NCBI RefSeq assembly: GCF_001411555.2
Contig: NC_049914.1
Span: forward strand, 16,405,798 to 16,469,797
From: Juglans regia
Lineage: Eukaryota > Streptophyta > Magnoliopsida > Fagales > Juglandaceae
Length of the DNA: 64,000 bases
Reading direction: 5' to 3'
Under the pieces are notes generated by a model. It did no database searches, was not told the DNA's origin, and saw only the letters and a list, made by a program, of their open reading frames with translations. Made by a program: the position numbers and the translations under genes. Position 1 is the stretch's first letter. Each line of letters starts with the position of its first letter. Positions 10,883 to 22,004 of the stretch are shown piece after piece.

Positions 10883-11222
10883 GGGGTTGTTTGGAAATAG
10901 AGATGGATCACATCTCCTTCCCAAACATCACTCAAACACAAACATTTTTCAATTTCAAATATTCAACTTCTTCATCTAATCATTACAATTTTCCCAAACT
11001 TCAAAACTAAACACAAAAAACAATTCAATTTTTTCAAATCCCAAAAAAACAATTATATTATAACAATATGTTGACTTCATAATACTTTTATACAACTTTT
11101 TCTCTCTGTTTTCCCAAAACCTAATAAAGCATCTTAATTCAAACAATTTAACTACTTTCACAAACCATTTCACTACAATTTACAGAATTCTCATCTCATC
11201 TCATTCCCCAAGCACACCCTGA
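10883..11222. mobile_element. MITE-like foldback, about 340 bp
   Basis: The left end CAGGGGTTGTTTGGAAAT...GAGATGGAT and the right end (reverse complement CAGGGTGTGCTTGGGGAATGAGATGAG) are imperfect inverted repeats. The interior has the CAAACACAAA, CAATTTTTTCAAATCCCAAA and CATTACAATTTTC blocks of the MITE family at 6593. A target duplication is not clear. Confidence 0.5.
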
Positions 11223-12300
11223 GTTTCTAAAAATGACACCTCAATAGAAAATTTTTTGTTCTCTCCTCTCCTCAATTTGCACAAAAAAATTTGCGAACCC
11301 AATTAACAAAAAGTAATGTTCCAAACAAACATGCAAATCAGTATTTATGAACAATGCCCCTGGGACAAGGCCACACCGAATGAAGTGGGGAAACCATGCC
11401 TCCCCCGCCACCCCAGAAGCAAAGGAAGGCTTCAACCAGCTCCCACAGGTGACCAGTGCATGGTGGGAGCCATAGAGACAAGCTCCAACAAGCATGACCC
11501 ATCCTGCAGAGTAGAGCAGAACCTAACTCCACCACACAAAGGGCGGATACACCACCTGGTGCTAACCACCCACACAAAGGGAATCCTCCCCTTCATGTGG
11601 CCCACTTTTCTTTTCTTTCTTATATTTTATCTTTAATTGAGCTTTATTTACTTTTAGTGTTTCTATTTTTTTTTTTATTAGTTCTTTAATTTTTTAATTT
11701 TTTCTTCTCAAAATTGGGTTCCCCTTTGTTTTTAGGTCTCAAAAAATAGTTTTTAATTTGTCGTCCCAAACAAGATTTTCAACCAATCCCACAACCTTTC
11801 ACAAAACCCAAAATCTCAAATTTGCTCTTAGAAAACTAAAAATGGGAACATTTTAAGTATCTAAACAAGTCCTTACTTCCTGCAAGTTTAATATCTCAAA
11901 AGGCTAACTGGAAAAAAATGTTTCAAAACGCTAAAATAGAAGGCTAGTAGCAGCACTTTTAAGTATTTATCAAGATCTGATGGTTACGTCAATGTTGTGA
12001 TGAGCACCATGTTGTTCCTCTTGTCTTTATTGCGAGTGACCCTCAACCTGGCAGACAGGGTTGCTGAAAGGACGGGAATTTCTAGAGCATGTTCCCTCTC
12101 AGCTATTGGCAACAATGGAGATAGTACCCTGCCTCTTAGTGAACAGAAAAACAGGGCATAAATAGCAACAGGAGAAGTGGGGGAAGTTTGGAACTTCATG
12201 CGCGCAACGTGTTCCTACCTGGCACCAATGTGTTTCTACATCATGAGAGGCATATGTGGAGGAAGATTGAGTTAGCATTTCTCTCAGGAAAATGATACCT
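11223..12300. other. Unassigned intronic sequence with a diverged exon-like copy
   Basis: Several open frames (11241-11636 on both strands) lack any recognisable motif. The part from about 12168 to 12290 resembles the exon-like segment at 10271-10369 (shared GAGAAGTGGGG, TTTGGAA, CGCAACGTG, GTTAGCATTTC), but with indels and a stop. Confidence 0.35.
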
Positions 12301-12302
12301 AA

Positions 12303-12467
12303 ACCCCATTTGACAACCACCAACCAGATCTTTATTTTTCATTTTTTTAATTTTTTAAAATGAAAGCTTCAAAACCTTTGTCTTTTCATTTAAGAAAATT
12401 AAAAATTTTAAAAAAATGAAAAAGAGATGATTTTTTTCGATGGTCCTACGGTTGTCACAAATGGGAT
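12303..12467. mobile_element. Small foldback element, possible MITE
   Basis: ACCCCATTTGACAACC near 12303 and GGTTGTCACAAATGGG near 12450 form imperfect inverted ends about 165 bp apart. The interior can also pair with itself (TTTTAAAATGAAAG against CTTTTTCATTTTTTT). No certain target duplication. Confidence 0.4.
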
Positions 12468-12945
12468 ACTCCCTAGAAGAACTCTTTCTTCAGTATCAAT
12501 CTATCGATCAGTGTGGTACCCACTTTTTTCCTAGAGTTTCGATACCTAACTTCCATCAGATAATGTTTAAAAAAGAGTATCTATTTTAGTAAGAACCAAA
12601 AGCTTGGTTCCAGGAGATGAATCCGCTTCTGCTTACTACAAACTCTTATCAAGTGATTTTCAAGACCCAATAATTGGCCTTCCACAGTAAGGAAAGGCCG
12701 GTAATTTACACGTTCTTTTAAACTCAACGAAAATCTTTAATGGTCACAGAATTTGGTAGCCCTCAAATCAATTTCAGTTTATTCTGAAACACTCGTCAGA
12801 TTCAAGATAAAGGAACCTTGCATAACCCAAGATCAAAGAGCTCATCATTCAAGCAAGCAAACAGCAGCCACCGAAACCCTAACCCTATCCGGCCGGTAAC
12901 CCAGAAGAAAGGAAAAAGGAAAAAGTGAGTTCAGTAAAGTAAAAC

Positions 12946-13078
12946 CTGAAGTGGCAGTGGCAGTGGCAGTGCTACCGGACACATCGAGTCCGGAAGCAGC
13001 AGAGGCAGAGGCGGGCTGCAATTGATCATCTTCAGCATCTAGCTCTAGGACCGAAAATGCGTTGAAGAGGCTGTCCAT
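12946..13078 (-). CDS. Oligoribonuclease, exon 1 with start codon
   Basis: The coding part starts at the first in-frame ATG (13078) and runs 133 nt to a donor CAG/GTTTTACT at 12945. It encodes MDSLFNAFSVLELDAEDDQL followed by a low-complexity Ala/Ser/Thr stretch. Similar short leaders with an acidic LELDAED element precede the exonuclease domain in plant oligoribonucleases (recalled, not searched). The exon ends one base into a codon; joined to exon 2 at 5803 the frame continues through KSEEK to WIDLEMTG. The intron is 7142 bp. A stop lies in frame upstream (TGA, about 13187), and no closer ATG exists, which supports this start. The (CAGTGG)n-like run near 12952-12975 codes for the TATATAT tract and may vary in length. 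Confidence 0.75.
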
Positions 13079-13098
13079 GTTTCTCCTCTTCCTGTTCT

Positions 13099-13169
13099 TC
13101 AAATCGTCGCGCAGTTCAATGAAACTTGTCTGTAAAAGTCGAGCATCAAATACTGCTGCAAGCCTGCAT
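13099..13169 (-). promoter_or_regulatory. Two overlapping upstream ORFs in the oligoribonuclease leader
   Basis: Upstream of the start codon, ATG at 13169 opens a 7-codon frame ending in TGA at 13146-13148. The ATG of a second, 15-codon frame begins inside that stop (TGATG) and ends at 13099, 20 bases before the main start. If transcription begins above 13170, both would be translated first and could lower translation of the enzyme. No transcript start is known. Confidence 0.4.
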
Positions 13170-13282
13170 CCCTTGCACAATAAGCGTCAGGTCTAAAACC
13201 CAAGTCCAAGAATCGACTACGACACGTTGCGCAGTGTCGTCGTGACTCCAAACGCTACCGAGTGCTGGAGTAATTACTAAGC

Positions 13283-13990
13283 CCCCTTTCCGAATGTTGA
13301 GGTGAGTTATAATCTGAGTTATAATGAATTGAATTTTTGTAAATAGTAATCAATGAAGATAATAGAATAAATTTTATAGGATTTATCTAATATAAATTTA
13401 AATATATATTCATGTTAAGATAAGTTTGTATTTACAGAAAGTTAAAAAAGTTTATAGGTCTCGCATATAAAGAAATATTGAATTGAAAAAAAATTGTGGA
13501 TCTTACATGTAAAAAGATTTTGAGTTGAAATGAGTTTACTATGGTATATTTGGATCTCAAATCTATCTCAATTTATCTCAACTCATCATTATAAATTTTT
13601 TAAATTTCAACACAAAATATAATAAATAATTCAACTTTTTCAAATTTTAAAATAATAATAATTTTAAAAAATAATATTCTAACAATATTTTATCATCTCA
13701 ATTCAATTCAACTCAACTCAATTCAACATTCAAAAGTAGAGTTGGATATTTGGATGTTAGACTCAACTTAAAATTAGACTGCAGTTCAGTTGAAATTCCA
13801 AACAAGACCTTAGGGATTTCATAATTATAATTTTCACATATTTTCATACAAAATACAATAAATAATTTAATTTTTTTAAATTTCAAAACAATAATAATTT
13901 TAAAAAATAATAATCTAATAATATTTTATTTAATTTTCAACTTTCATTTCAACTCATTTCATCATAACTCATTATCCAAACCTAAAAAAA
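13283..13990. mobile_element. Nested cluster of PIF-like MITEs
   Basis: An outer element runs from TTTCCGAATGTTGAGGTGAG to CATAACTCATTATCCAAACC. The body of at least one further family member (from GGTATATTTGGATCTCAAAT, about 13542, to GTTGGATATTTGGATGTTAG, about 13760) lies inside it. Shared blocks are CACAAAATATAATAAATAATT, ATTCAACTTTTTCAAATTTT and ATAATATTCTAACAATATTTTATC. The cluster begins about 200 bp upstream of the oligoribonuclease start codon, so it adjoins or forms part of the promoter. Confidence 0.6.
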
Positions 13991-14113
13991 AAAGATAATA
14001 ATAGGCTTAATACTTTCTACCACTCATTTACTATACTCTATAGTGTATTTGAAACTTTTATTTTTTTATTATTTTCTTTTAAATATTTTTTAAATATCAT
14101 TAATCATTAAGAA

Positions 14114-14221
14114 AAATTTAAAAATATATATAATTTTACTAAAATTAAAAATATATATAATTTTACTAAAATTAAAAATATATATAATTTTACTAAAATT
14201 AAAAATATATATAATTTTACT
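14114..14221. repeat. 27-bp tandem repeat, four copies
   Basis: Four nearly identical copies of AAAATTAAAAATATATATAA plus TTTTACT stand head to tail. This is a simple AT-rich minisatellite, and no function is implied. Confidence 0.9.
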
Positions 14222-14225
14222 AATA

Positions 14226-14690
14226 GTCATTTCCTTAATCATTAAGTAAAAACAATAATCTTAAAATCTTAAAAAATAAAAGAAATAGTAAATGGATAAT
14301 AGGAGGTAGTAAATATATCATCATGTAATAAAAAATTATATTTATCATTCTCTATATTACACATTAATATATAATTTATCATTTAATAAAATTATCAATC
14401 TAGTGCCATGATTGGGCTTAATTTTTTTAAAAGTACTGAGCTCAACTTTTCTTAAAAATAAAAAAATAAATAAAACATACTCTAAAATCTAAATGATGAC
14501 TAGGCTCAACTTTGTTTTTTAAACGACGGTACAATGCTTTTATATTTTAAGTTGTATCTATCATTATTTCAATTAAAATTAATAATTATGTGTAAATAAT
14601 CTCAATTATATGATATGTTATAATAAGACAAATAAAACACTAAATATGATCTGATAGTTTTTTATCAAAAACAACGACAAACTAGGAAGT
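14226..14690. other. AT-rich intergenic sequence
   Basis: No coding frame, inverted ends or tandem structure that I can support. Confidence 0.5.
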
Positions 14691-14694
14691 ATTG

Positions 14695-14880
14695 TATGGC
14701 TGTAAAAATAAACTAGAGAACCGGCCCGAATCGATCCGGGCCAGTTGGTTCAATCTGATTCTGGATTGGTTCGGTTCAGGACCAATTATTCCATTTTAAA
14801 AATCGGTCAAAATTGGTCCAATCTCGATTTTAGGTTTTTTGGGACCGAACTAAACCGGTTCGCATATTTATATATTTTTA
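14695..14880. mobile_element. Terminal part of a hAT-like MITE with CCGGTT-type repeats
   Basis: GGCTGTAAAAATAAACTAGAGAACCGGCCCGAATC is followed by many short inverted GGTTC/GAACC and ACCGG/CCGGT motifs, then a highly AT-rich stretch. The style matches one end of the 698-bp element at 52334-53031. The other end was not found, so it is truncated or diverged. Confidence 0.4.
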
Positions 14881-15420
14881 ATTAATTTTTAATATTTTAT
14901 ATAATATTTTTATATTATATATAATATATATAAATTATAATTATATATGAAATAATGTTATATTATAATTTATAACATAAAATTTTAATTTTAAGCATGA
15001 ACATTTATTTGATTATATGTTTTAAATATAAAATATATATAGTAATTACATTTTATGGCCTTATAAATTCTCAACATATTCCTTTTGATAAATACATTAG
15101 TTATACTAATATACATTAGTATATTAATTAAATTTTATGGCCTAATACTAATACTATATTATTATTAGTAATCCACTTTAAATCTATATATAAATTATTA
15201 TATAAATCACTATAGTATTTAGTTATACTAAACCATTATTAGTATATTAATTACATTTTATGTAGTTATACTAAATTAAAATCATTATAACAAATACTAA
15301 TATATAGTTATAATAATCACTATAACTAAATCACTATAACATTTGATGCTAAAACATGACTGTTATAAATGAATGCGATATTTATCAATAAATTATAAAT
15401 AATTATCAAAGTGTAAGTTA
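14881..15420. other. Very AT-rich sequence
   Basis: Dominated by TATATA/ATTAGTATA strings with loose local repetition. It may be the core of the element whose left end is at 14695. Confidence 0.4.
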
Positions 15421-16960
15421 GATGCTAATTTATAGACTGTTGAAGATGGAAGTGAAGTAGTGCCTGTGAGATAAAAATTGTAACAAGTTAGAATCTACAC
15501 TAGCTTAAGGAAAATAAGATTTTTGAGATAAAGGAGAAATTACGAAAATATCCCTAAGTTTTCAAATATTGCTACTAATGCAAATGCTTTCCAATCTTAA
15601 CCAAAATTCATAATCCTCATAATCCGCATATCTAAGACTATCTACGCTTTTAGAACTTCAAAAATCAAAGTGATCTTGGCCTAATCTTACTCAATCTGTG
15701 GCATGGAAAGAAAATGATCACTATAAATCCTCAATGACACAATAAAAGCTTAACTTTGAGCAAGTCTATCCCAACATTTAATCATACCTAATAAAACTCT
15801 TAAATTCTAACTTTTTTATTTTTTGAAAGAACTCTTAAATTCTAACTAAACCTTAAGTAATGCATGACATGCTAGAATTAAATCATGCATTCTTCTTATC
15901 CTAATCACAAGTGTTTTTAAATTCTCATATTCCAAACCTAAGTAAAATAAGTCAATTTCCTCAAATGAAGCATGATTAAAAGTCAAACCATACATGCTCT
16001 GATGATAAATACAAGATAGATATTAAAACCTATTATGACATGTTTCTAACTTTAATCTAAACCTTCAAAAATTACTCTAAAACATAATCAAATCATATCA
16101 TGCTTTATCAAGGCATGCTATAACTAATACTTTCACCAAAAATAATCCAAACATTAAATCCATCCATAGAGAACTCAGTTTCAAACTAAGCATGGTAACC
16201 TCTTTCTAAATTCACTCAAAATTCATACCAACACTCAAAAATACAACTTAGCATGTAAACTAAGATCTAGATAAGGAAACTTACAAAGATTTCGTGGCCT
16301 TTGAAGCATCCACTCAAAGCTCACAACTCAAGAACTTACCTAAAAATGCTCAAGAATACTTAAGAACAATGGGAAGAGAAGCTCTCAAGAACCCTCAAAG
16401 GAAACTTGGAGAAAGGGTGTGGAGGAAGTGAAGTGATGAAGGGTTTTTATAGGGCTCAAGGGCAAGAGGAGAGGCGCTAGCCATAGTGGTTTGTGATTGG
16501 GCAGTTTGAGCGGTGAGTGATGATGCCACCTATGACACCCCTTACCGTGAGTGGTTGGCTGAAATTGGTCATTATTTCATCTAGTATAAGGTTGAAATGG
16601 CTAGGGAAAGAGGGTAGAGTTGTCGTGGTGCAATGGAGAAGGGTGTGGAAATTAATTTTAGGCATGAAGCCAAGCCATCATGTCGTTGGGTATGGTGCTT
16701 TCCCAAGGCCAACTATTTTTTTCTTATTCACTTGGACTCTTCTCCATGGCTGTTATGCTTAGCATAAAAGCACTCTTAAGTGATCTACATAGGTGGTAGA
16801 CGGTGGGGGATTGGTTCTCAAGTGATGATGAAATGGCAACCAAAACGATATCCCATCCTTGGGTAACTAATCCACCTTTTCAGAAGTTGTACTTGATGTG
16901 AAGGCCAAGCCACCTCACTCACAACCTCTTACACAGTAGCTATAGGCAGCAAAACCATGG
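15421..16960 (-). mobile_element. Probable minus-strand LTR fragment
   Basis: On the minus strand a TATA box (TATAAAAA, 16451-16444) is followed by a C/T-rich leader (CTTCATCACTTCACTTCC...). The AAAC/CTTA-rich stretch after it, without open frames, resembles the R-U5 part of plant gypsy LTRs. Ends, primer site and duplication were not found. Short frames such as 16477-16762 are not genes. Confidence 0.35.
16444..16451 (-). promoter_or_regulatory. TATA box of a minus-strand LTR-like segment
   Basis: TATAAAAA on the minus strand lies in a GAGCCCTATAAAAACCC context ahead of a pyrimidine-rich leader. Confidence 0.4.
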
Positions 16961-16969
16961 GCTGGTTTT

Positions 16970-17880
16970 GTCCCTTGTTTTGGCTGACACAACCATCACT
17001 CAAGTGTCATTCACAGCCCTCTCACGACCCCCCTCAGGTGTGTAAGAAGGCATTCAGTCCATTTCCCTTTCATTTGATCCTTTTTTCAACAGTTTTCTTG
17101 GAGAGAAACCTAAAGGTTCTATTAGAAAAATTTTCTGAGTCACTTTGCATACCCTTTTTGAAGCTTTTGTAAATATTTTCTCATGTAGTTCCCTTCATAA
17201 AAGTTGCTCCTCTTTGGGTCTATTTTCTATGGATATATTTGATGTTGACTTTAATAGTCATTTGATTGGTCGCAAGTTATTTTAAGCTTGGAAAGGTCAT
17301 TCTAAGAGGTAAACTGGATAGTGCTCGATATTTTGGAGTTTTGGACCCAGCTACTGGAAAGATCTTGGTCTAATTTTTGTATGGATTGTATTTAGCATGT
17401 TTATATGAAAGTTTGATGAGGAGTCGTTGCATGTTATAAACTTTGGTTGAAAATTTTTCTTAGATCTAAAAAGTTGGAAACTGGAAGGAGTAAAACAGTT
17501 TCTATTTTGTGAAAGTTTGGATCTTTTGTGGTAAAATCATTCTTCAATGGGTTTGATATTTTTATATGATGATTATAAGTCTTTGATCTACATATTAAAA
17601 TATTAGTTTGAAGATTTTTTGCGCTGGTTTTGAAGATGTGATTTTTTATGCATGAATAGACTCGGTTAGGTCACAGATTTGAGGTTTCTGGGAATATGGA
17701 TGTTTCTATGCAAATATGGCCATGTGATCTTGAGTTTAATGCTTGGATCTACTGTAGGACATGATGTTTAACCACGTGATGCTGTTGGTTTGTGAATTTT
17801 TTCATGGTATGTTTCAGATCAAAGGATTTGATCAAAAGCCAAACCTTAAGGTCTAGTTTGCTTACTGATATATCTCATAT
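16970..17880 (+). mobile_element. Tekay-like LTR fragment, sense
   Basis: It aligns by eye, with many differences, to the middle of the LTR at 50649-55740: the TTTTGTAAGTGTTTTC leader, CATTTGATTGGT, GGTCATTCT...GGTAAACTGGA, AGATCTTGGTC, AGATC...AAACTGGAAG...AAAACAGTTTCT, and GTGATCTTGAGTTT. It lacks the hAT-type MITE found at the matching place in the other copy, which confirms where that element inserted. Confidence 0.65.
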
Positions 17881-17979
17881 TATATAATCTTTATGTGACA
17901 AACACAGACTTTGCTAAATCCTCACCTATCTTTTGTCACCAGGTTATATTTAATATTTGGGCCATGTAGAGAGGTGTAG

Positions 17980-18530
17980 AGTACTTACAACAGTTGACTT
18001 CCTGCTACAAATCTAGTCAAGTGATGGAGTCTAATTTTGTGGGTTTTTCTATTGCCATCAAGCCACTATTTGAGGCTATCCATGAGGTGTCATGTCAGCC
18101 ATAGGGTGGCCTTGGATGGAGGAAGAAACTTGCTCAATAAGCTTGGGCTAGGTGGTGTTTTCACTCAACCGAGTGGGCTCAAATTTGGGTTTAGATGGGG
18201 TTTCAGCTAGGGTTCTACTTGAATAAAACTTTTCTTGGTTAAATGTAATTACCAAGATGTAAGAGATTGGTTAGGCATGTATGGGTTTGTAATTGAGTGG
18301 CTAGTTGCATGAGAAAGTGATTTAACCAAATGATAAAACGTCTAATCAAAACCGAGTGGTTTAGGGTTTGGAAATCAAGTTTAGGGTTTCGATTAAAACC
18401 CTCTTTTGATTGACCAAAGAGTTTTTGGTGTAAGAGGCATGATCACATAGCTTGAAACACACTCCATTTCATCACACTTCAATGTCCATGTAACAAGTGT
18501 CCTAACACTATTCATATGAGTGGCTAAGAT
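17980..18530 (-). mobile_element. Tekay-like LTR fragment, antisense
   Basis: Its reverse complement (AAACCCTAAACTTGATTTCC, GGTTAAATCACTT, CAAAACTCTTTGG..., GGACACTTG) matches the 5' part of the neighbouring LTR at 18960-19460 and of the copy at 51060-51540. It abuts the next sense copy head to head at about 18533. Confidence 0.55.
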
Positions 18531-18532
18531 TG

Positions 18533-20285
18533 TGTAACATTTCAAAAGAAATTCCATGGATGAATTTCTTCAAACCTTTAGACCTTAGAGAAAGTCGTGA
18601 AATCCCGAAAAGATTTCACGAATCGAGCGATCGATTAGGTTCTATCAGTATAGTCGGATCTCGACCTGCTATGATGATAGAGTTGCCTTTCTATTTATTT
18701 AATGCACTTAGGAGTATAAGTTTGTGAAACAAATTGCACCATTAGTTTCGGATGATTATATAGAATTTTACGGTGTAATAATATGTTTCTCATTTCCTAG
18801 ATGAATAGTAATTGAGAGTGTCTTTTTATTTAATTGAGACATCTAGGAGTTGAATTTTATGAAATAGATTGCATCACTAGAATCGTATGATTATTTTGGA
18901 TTTTATGATACAACAATAGTTTCTGTAATTTTTTAGGTAAATAGTGACACACGGGATAGTGCTACGTGACACCTAGCTCAAACGATTGTCAAATCGCCAT
19001 GTAGAATGACCAAAACCACTTAGACTCACTAGGATTACTCTTTGATTGGACACATGGCATAATCCTAGTCAGTCATTGGACTAGTAATAGAACACTTGGC
19101 ACGTAGAGACTTAAGTGTGATAGAATAGAGGGCACATCAAGCCATGTGATCTTGTCACCTATGCAAACACTATTTTAACCTACCAAAACCCTATTTAGTC
19201 AAACAAAATAGGATTTCAACCCTAGAAAAATCCTAATCCTTTGGAATCCAGTTAAAACCCTAAACCAAATCTGTTGGCTAGAACCTTAAACTTGTTTCAA
19301 AACCCTAAAGTGGTCGGTTTTAATTATGTTTAATCACTTCAACATGCCATTAACCACTTGATTATAAACTCATACACTCTTCAACACTCTTTTATATATT
19401 TTAATTACATTGGAACAAAAAAAAATCTAATTTGGACTTGGTCCAACCGAAACTCCAAATGAAATCCTCTCCATATCCTAAACTGAGGCCCATCGGTTAG
19501 GCCCATTTTTGGCCCTCCGAAAACCATAGCTAGCTAATGCCTCTTAAGGAAGTCTCTTCCCCCTCCCAAGGCCAAGTCTATGGCTAATATCCACTCAAGT
19601 GCTAGCCTCCAATAGTCACTGGAGGGAAGTAAAAATACCTACACCGTCACTAGCCATCCACTAAGCTAGTTTTGGAAGCAGGAGGCAGCAACAATCCAGC
19701 TCCTTTGTCCCCTATCTTTGGGCTGCCATCCTGTCATCCAAGGGTCACTTAGCCACCTCATGTCAGCCCCCCCTCATGCATGTCCCACCTCCTTCATTTC
19801 TCATTTCACACTTTGCATTTTTCCTCACTTGTTTAGAGAGAAACTGAGAGAGAGCTTCAAGCATATTTTCTGGCAGTTTTTGCCTTACATTTCTAGCCCT
19901 TTGTAATTTGATTCTCATGACTCAACCTTCATGTATTTTGTTTCTTTTTTAGTCTAATTAACGTTGTTATATGTTGGATAATTTTTCATGGAGTATTGAT
20001 TGGTAAAAATTTAGTTTGAATATTCAAAGGTCACAATGGAGACAATTTTAATATTTGTGTGAAACTTTGATATTTGGATGAACTTTTTGGTGAAGTCTTA
20101 AGTACAACTTGCAATGGTGAAGTGTTAATATGGGCTTTTAGATGTTTACAATCTCAAAAGTGAGATTTTGACTTTTGTCTTAAGCCCTTTGGTTCATCAG
20201 GTGTCCTTCTGACATCTTTCTGACTTCATATATGATTGGATAAGAGCCCTTTAGTCTCGATCATCTCCCTGCAGGATGACAGAGA
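18533..20285 (+). mobile_element. Tekay-like LTR, 5' part, sense
   Basis: Begins TGTAACATTTCAAAAGAAAT, parallel to TGTAACAGCCCGCTAGAAAT at 50649. It continues with the same order of blocks (CGTGAAA...TTTCACGAATC, AAACCCTAAA...GGTTTTAATTATG, TTTAATCACTT, AGGCCCATCGGTTAGGCCC). The match weakens after about 20200, and an Athila-like LTR follows. The right end of this LTR was not found. Confidence 0.65.
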
Positions 20286-20289
20286 CATA

Positions 20290-22004
20290 TGTTCGCCTAA
20301 AAATATAATCTACAAGTGTACAGAACGTAGCAAGTAGTAAAGTGTTTTAAAAAAAATGGTTATCGTACCAACAGAGAATAATTATACTGTTGAGTATTGA
20401 AATTGACTAAATTAATTACTATTTAGAAAATTAAAATTTGAATAATGGTTTATCTAAATTAAACTGAAAAAAAGAACATTAAAATTAAGGCTAAAAATAA
20501 TAAGAATAGATTTAGAGCGTTTGACTTCATCTAGCAAATCCCACACAGTTTATTCTTCCTTGTTATATAATCCCAATTATCCCAAATTGATGATAAAAAT
20601 CCCTTAACTATTCAATATTTTCTCTCGAACAATACCAAAATATCTCCAACTAATAACTTCATCTCTATGTAAATTTAACTAATTAGAGACTCATTAAATT
20701 CTTTGTATTTTTCTTGAAAATCACACTTGGTAAAGTATCTCTGCTTTCGCTCAACTAATAGTATTTAATCTGAGAGCTTTAATCACAAATCACCTCTCGA
20801 TCTCATTGTGATTCAATAGATCGAATAATAGTTAGTTAGAAAATTGCAAGCATTAAGAATAAAGAATAAACCCTCAATCATGGAAATATTGAAAATAAAA
20901 AAAGTTGGAATATAAACTGTGTGTTCAGTGCTAGACTATATCAAAGCTCTAGAAAATAGATTTAGTTCATAATAAAATTAATAAGAAAAAGAATAAAATT
21001 GGTGTTCTTTGTTGAAATCGGTTGATGAAGCATTCGGCTTTCACCTTTGCCCTCCATTTCCGCATTCTCAAAAGAACACTTTAATAATAAAAATTGGAAC
21101 TCTAAACTCCGACTCAGACTCTAAAACATAAAAATTCTTAACTATGTTTCAGAACTCCAAAACTCTATATTCATCCCACAAGTCGAGATTAAATAGATGT
21201 CGAAATCCAAGTCTGGAAACAAGATAACTGCAGCTACAATCTAACCTAAAAACTGAAAAATAATTTCTAAAGAAGATGTTAACATAAAAAAGAAATTATC
21301 CTAAGAATAACGAGATTATCTAAAATGGAAGATTCAATGATATGCGGCTTGAATTGCGAAGTTCGGGAGGATTTGGTTGCCAATAGATTGATTTTGGAAC
21401 TCGGATTTTGTGGTCAGTAGCAGACTGATCCAGTTGAGAGGAATTATCCCACTGAGTAGATGTTGTGTGCGCTGAATATAACTGGTGTGGAGGTCACAGA
21501 GACCACACGACCCTCTCCTCACCTACCGAGTAGAAAGACTCTCGATCGGGATGAAAGACTCATCTCGCATTTTTCAGTTGTTGCCCATGATGTCGTTTAG
21601 GTTGGTTTTTTAAGTTGGTCATTTAGACTAATCGCCCAATCTAACCGCCTAGAGCATTGTCGCCAAGTCTTTGCACCTTTTGGTCGTGCCTTCTGGTCGC
21701 AAGTCTTCTCGCCTACCGAAGGGTAAGTCAGAAAGATCTCTTTGCTGCCCATGGGACAAGGCTCCTCGCCCAAATCTCACTGGCTCTCTTCAGTTCTTGC
21801 TGCCTCTCATCGGTCAGGATTCGTAATATCTTATTTTGTACCAAAATATTCTTTTTTTATAATAATCTTTTCATTCTTTCAAATCCAAGAAAATAAATAA
21901 AAATATGTAAAAATAAAATAAAATCAATAATATTGAAGGGAAAATGACATTTTTCATAAATTAAATAGTGATAAAAATCACATAAAAATAACACTTATCA
22001 ACAC
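20290..22004 (-). mobile_element. Athila-like LTR, minus strand
   Basis: The block CTACAAGTGTACAGAACGTA...AGTAAAGTG...TATCGTACC...CAGAGAATAA corresponds to AACTGCAAGTGCACAGTATC...GTATCGTCC at 48127 and 58957. The right end AACACTTATCA reads TGATAAGTGTT on the minus strand, like LTR starts of this lineage. No internal genes adjoin it. Possible 5-bp flanks (ACATA and ACACA) match only 4 of 5. Confidence 0.5.

Noticed and set aside
11241..11636. Open frames on both strands, some GC-rich
   Set aside because: No motif, no splice context and no match to the neighbouring gene.
13180..13180. Longer N-terminus for exon 1 of the oligoribonuclease
   Set aside because: The frame is open above 13078 to a TGA near 13187, but contains no ATG; a start at TTG 13180 is unlikely in a plant nuclear gene.
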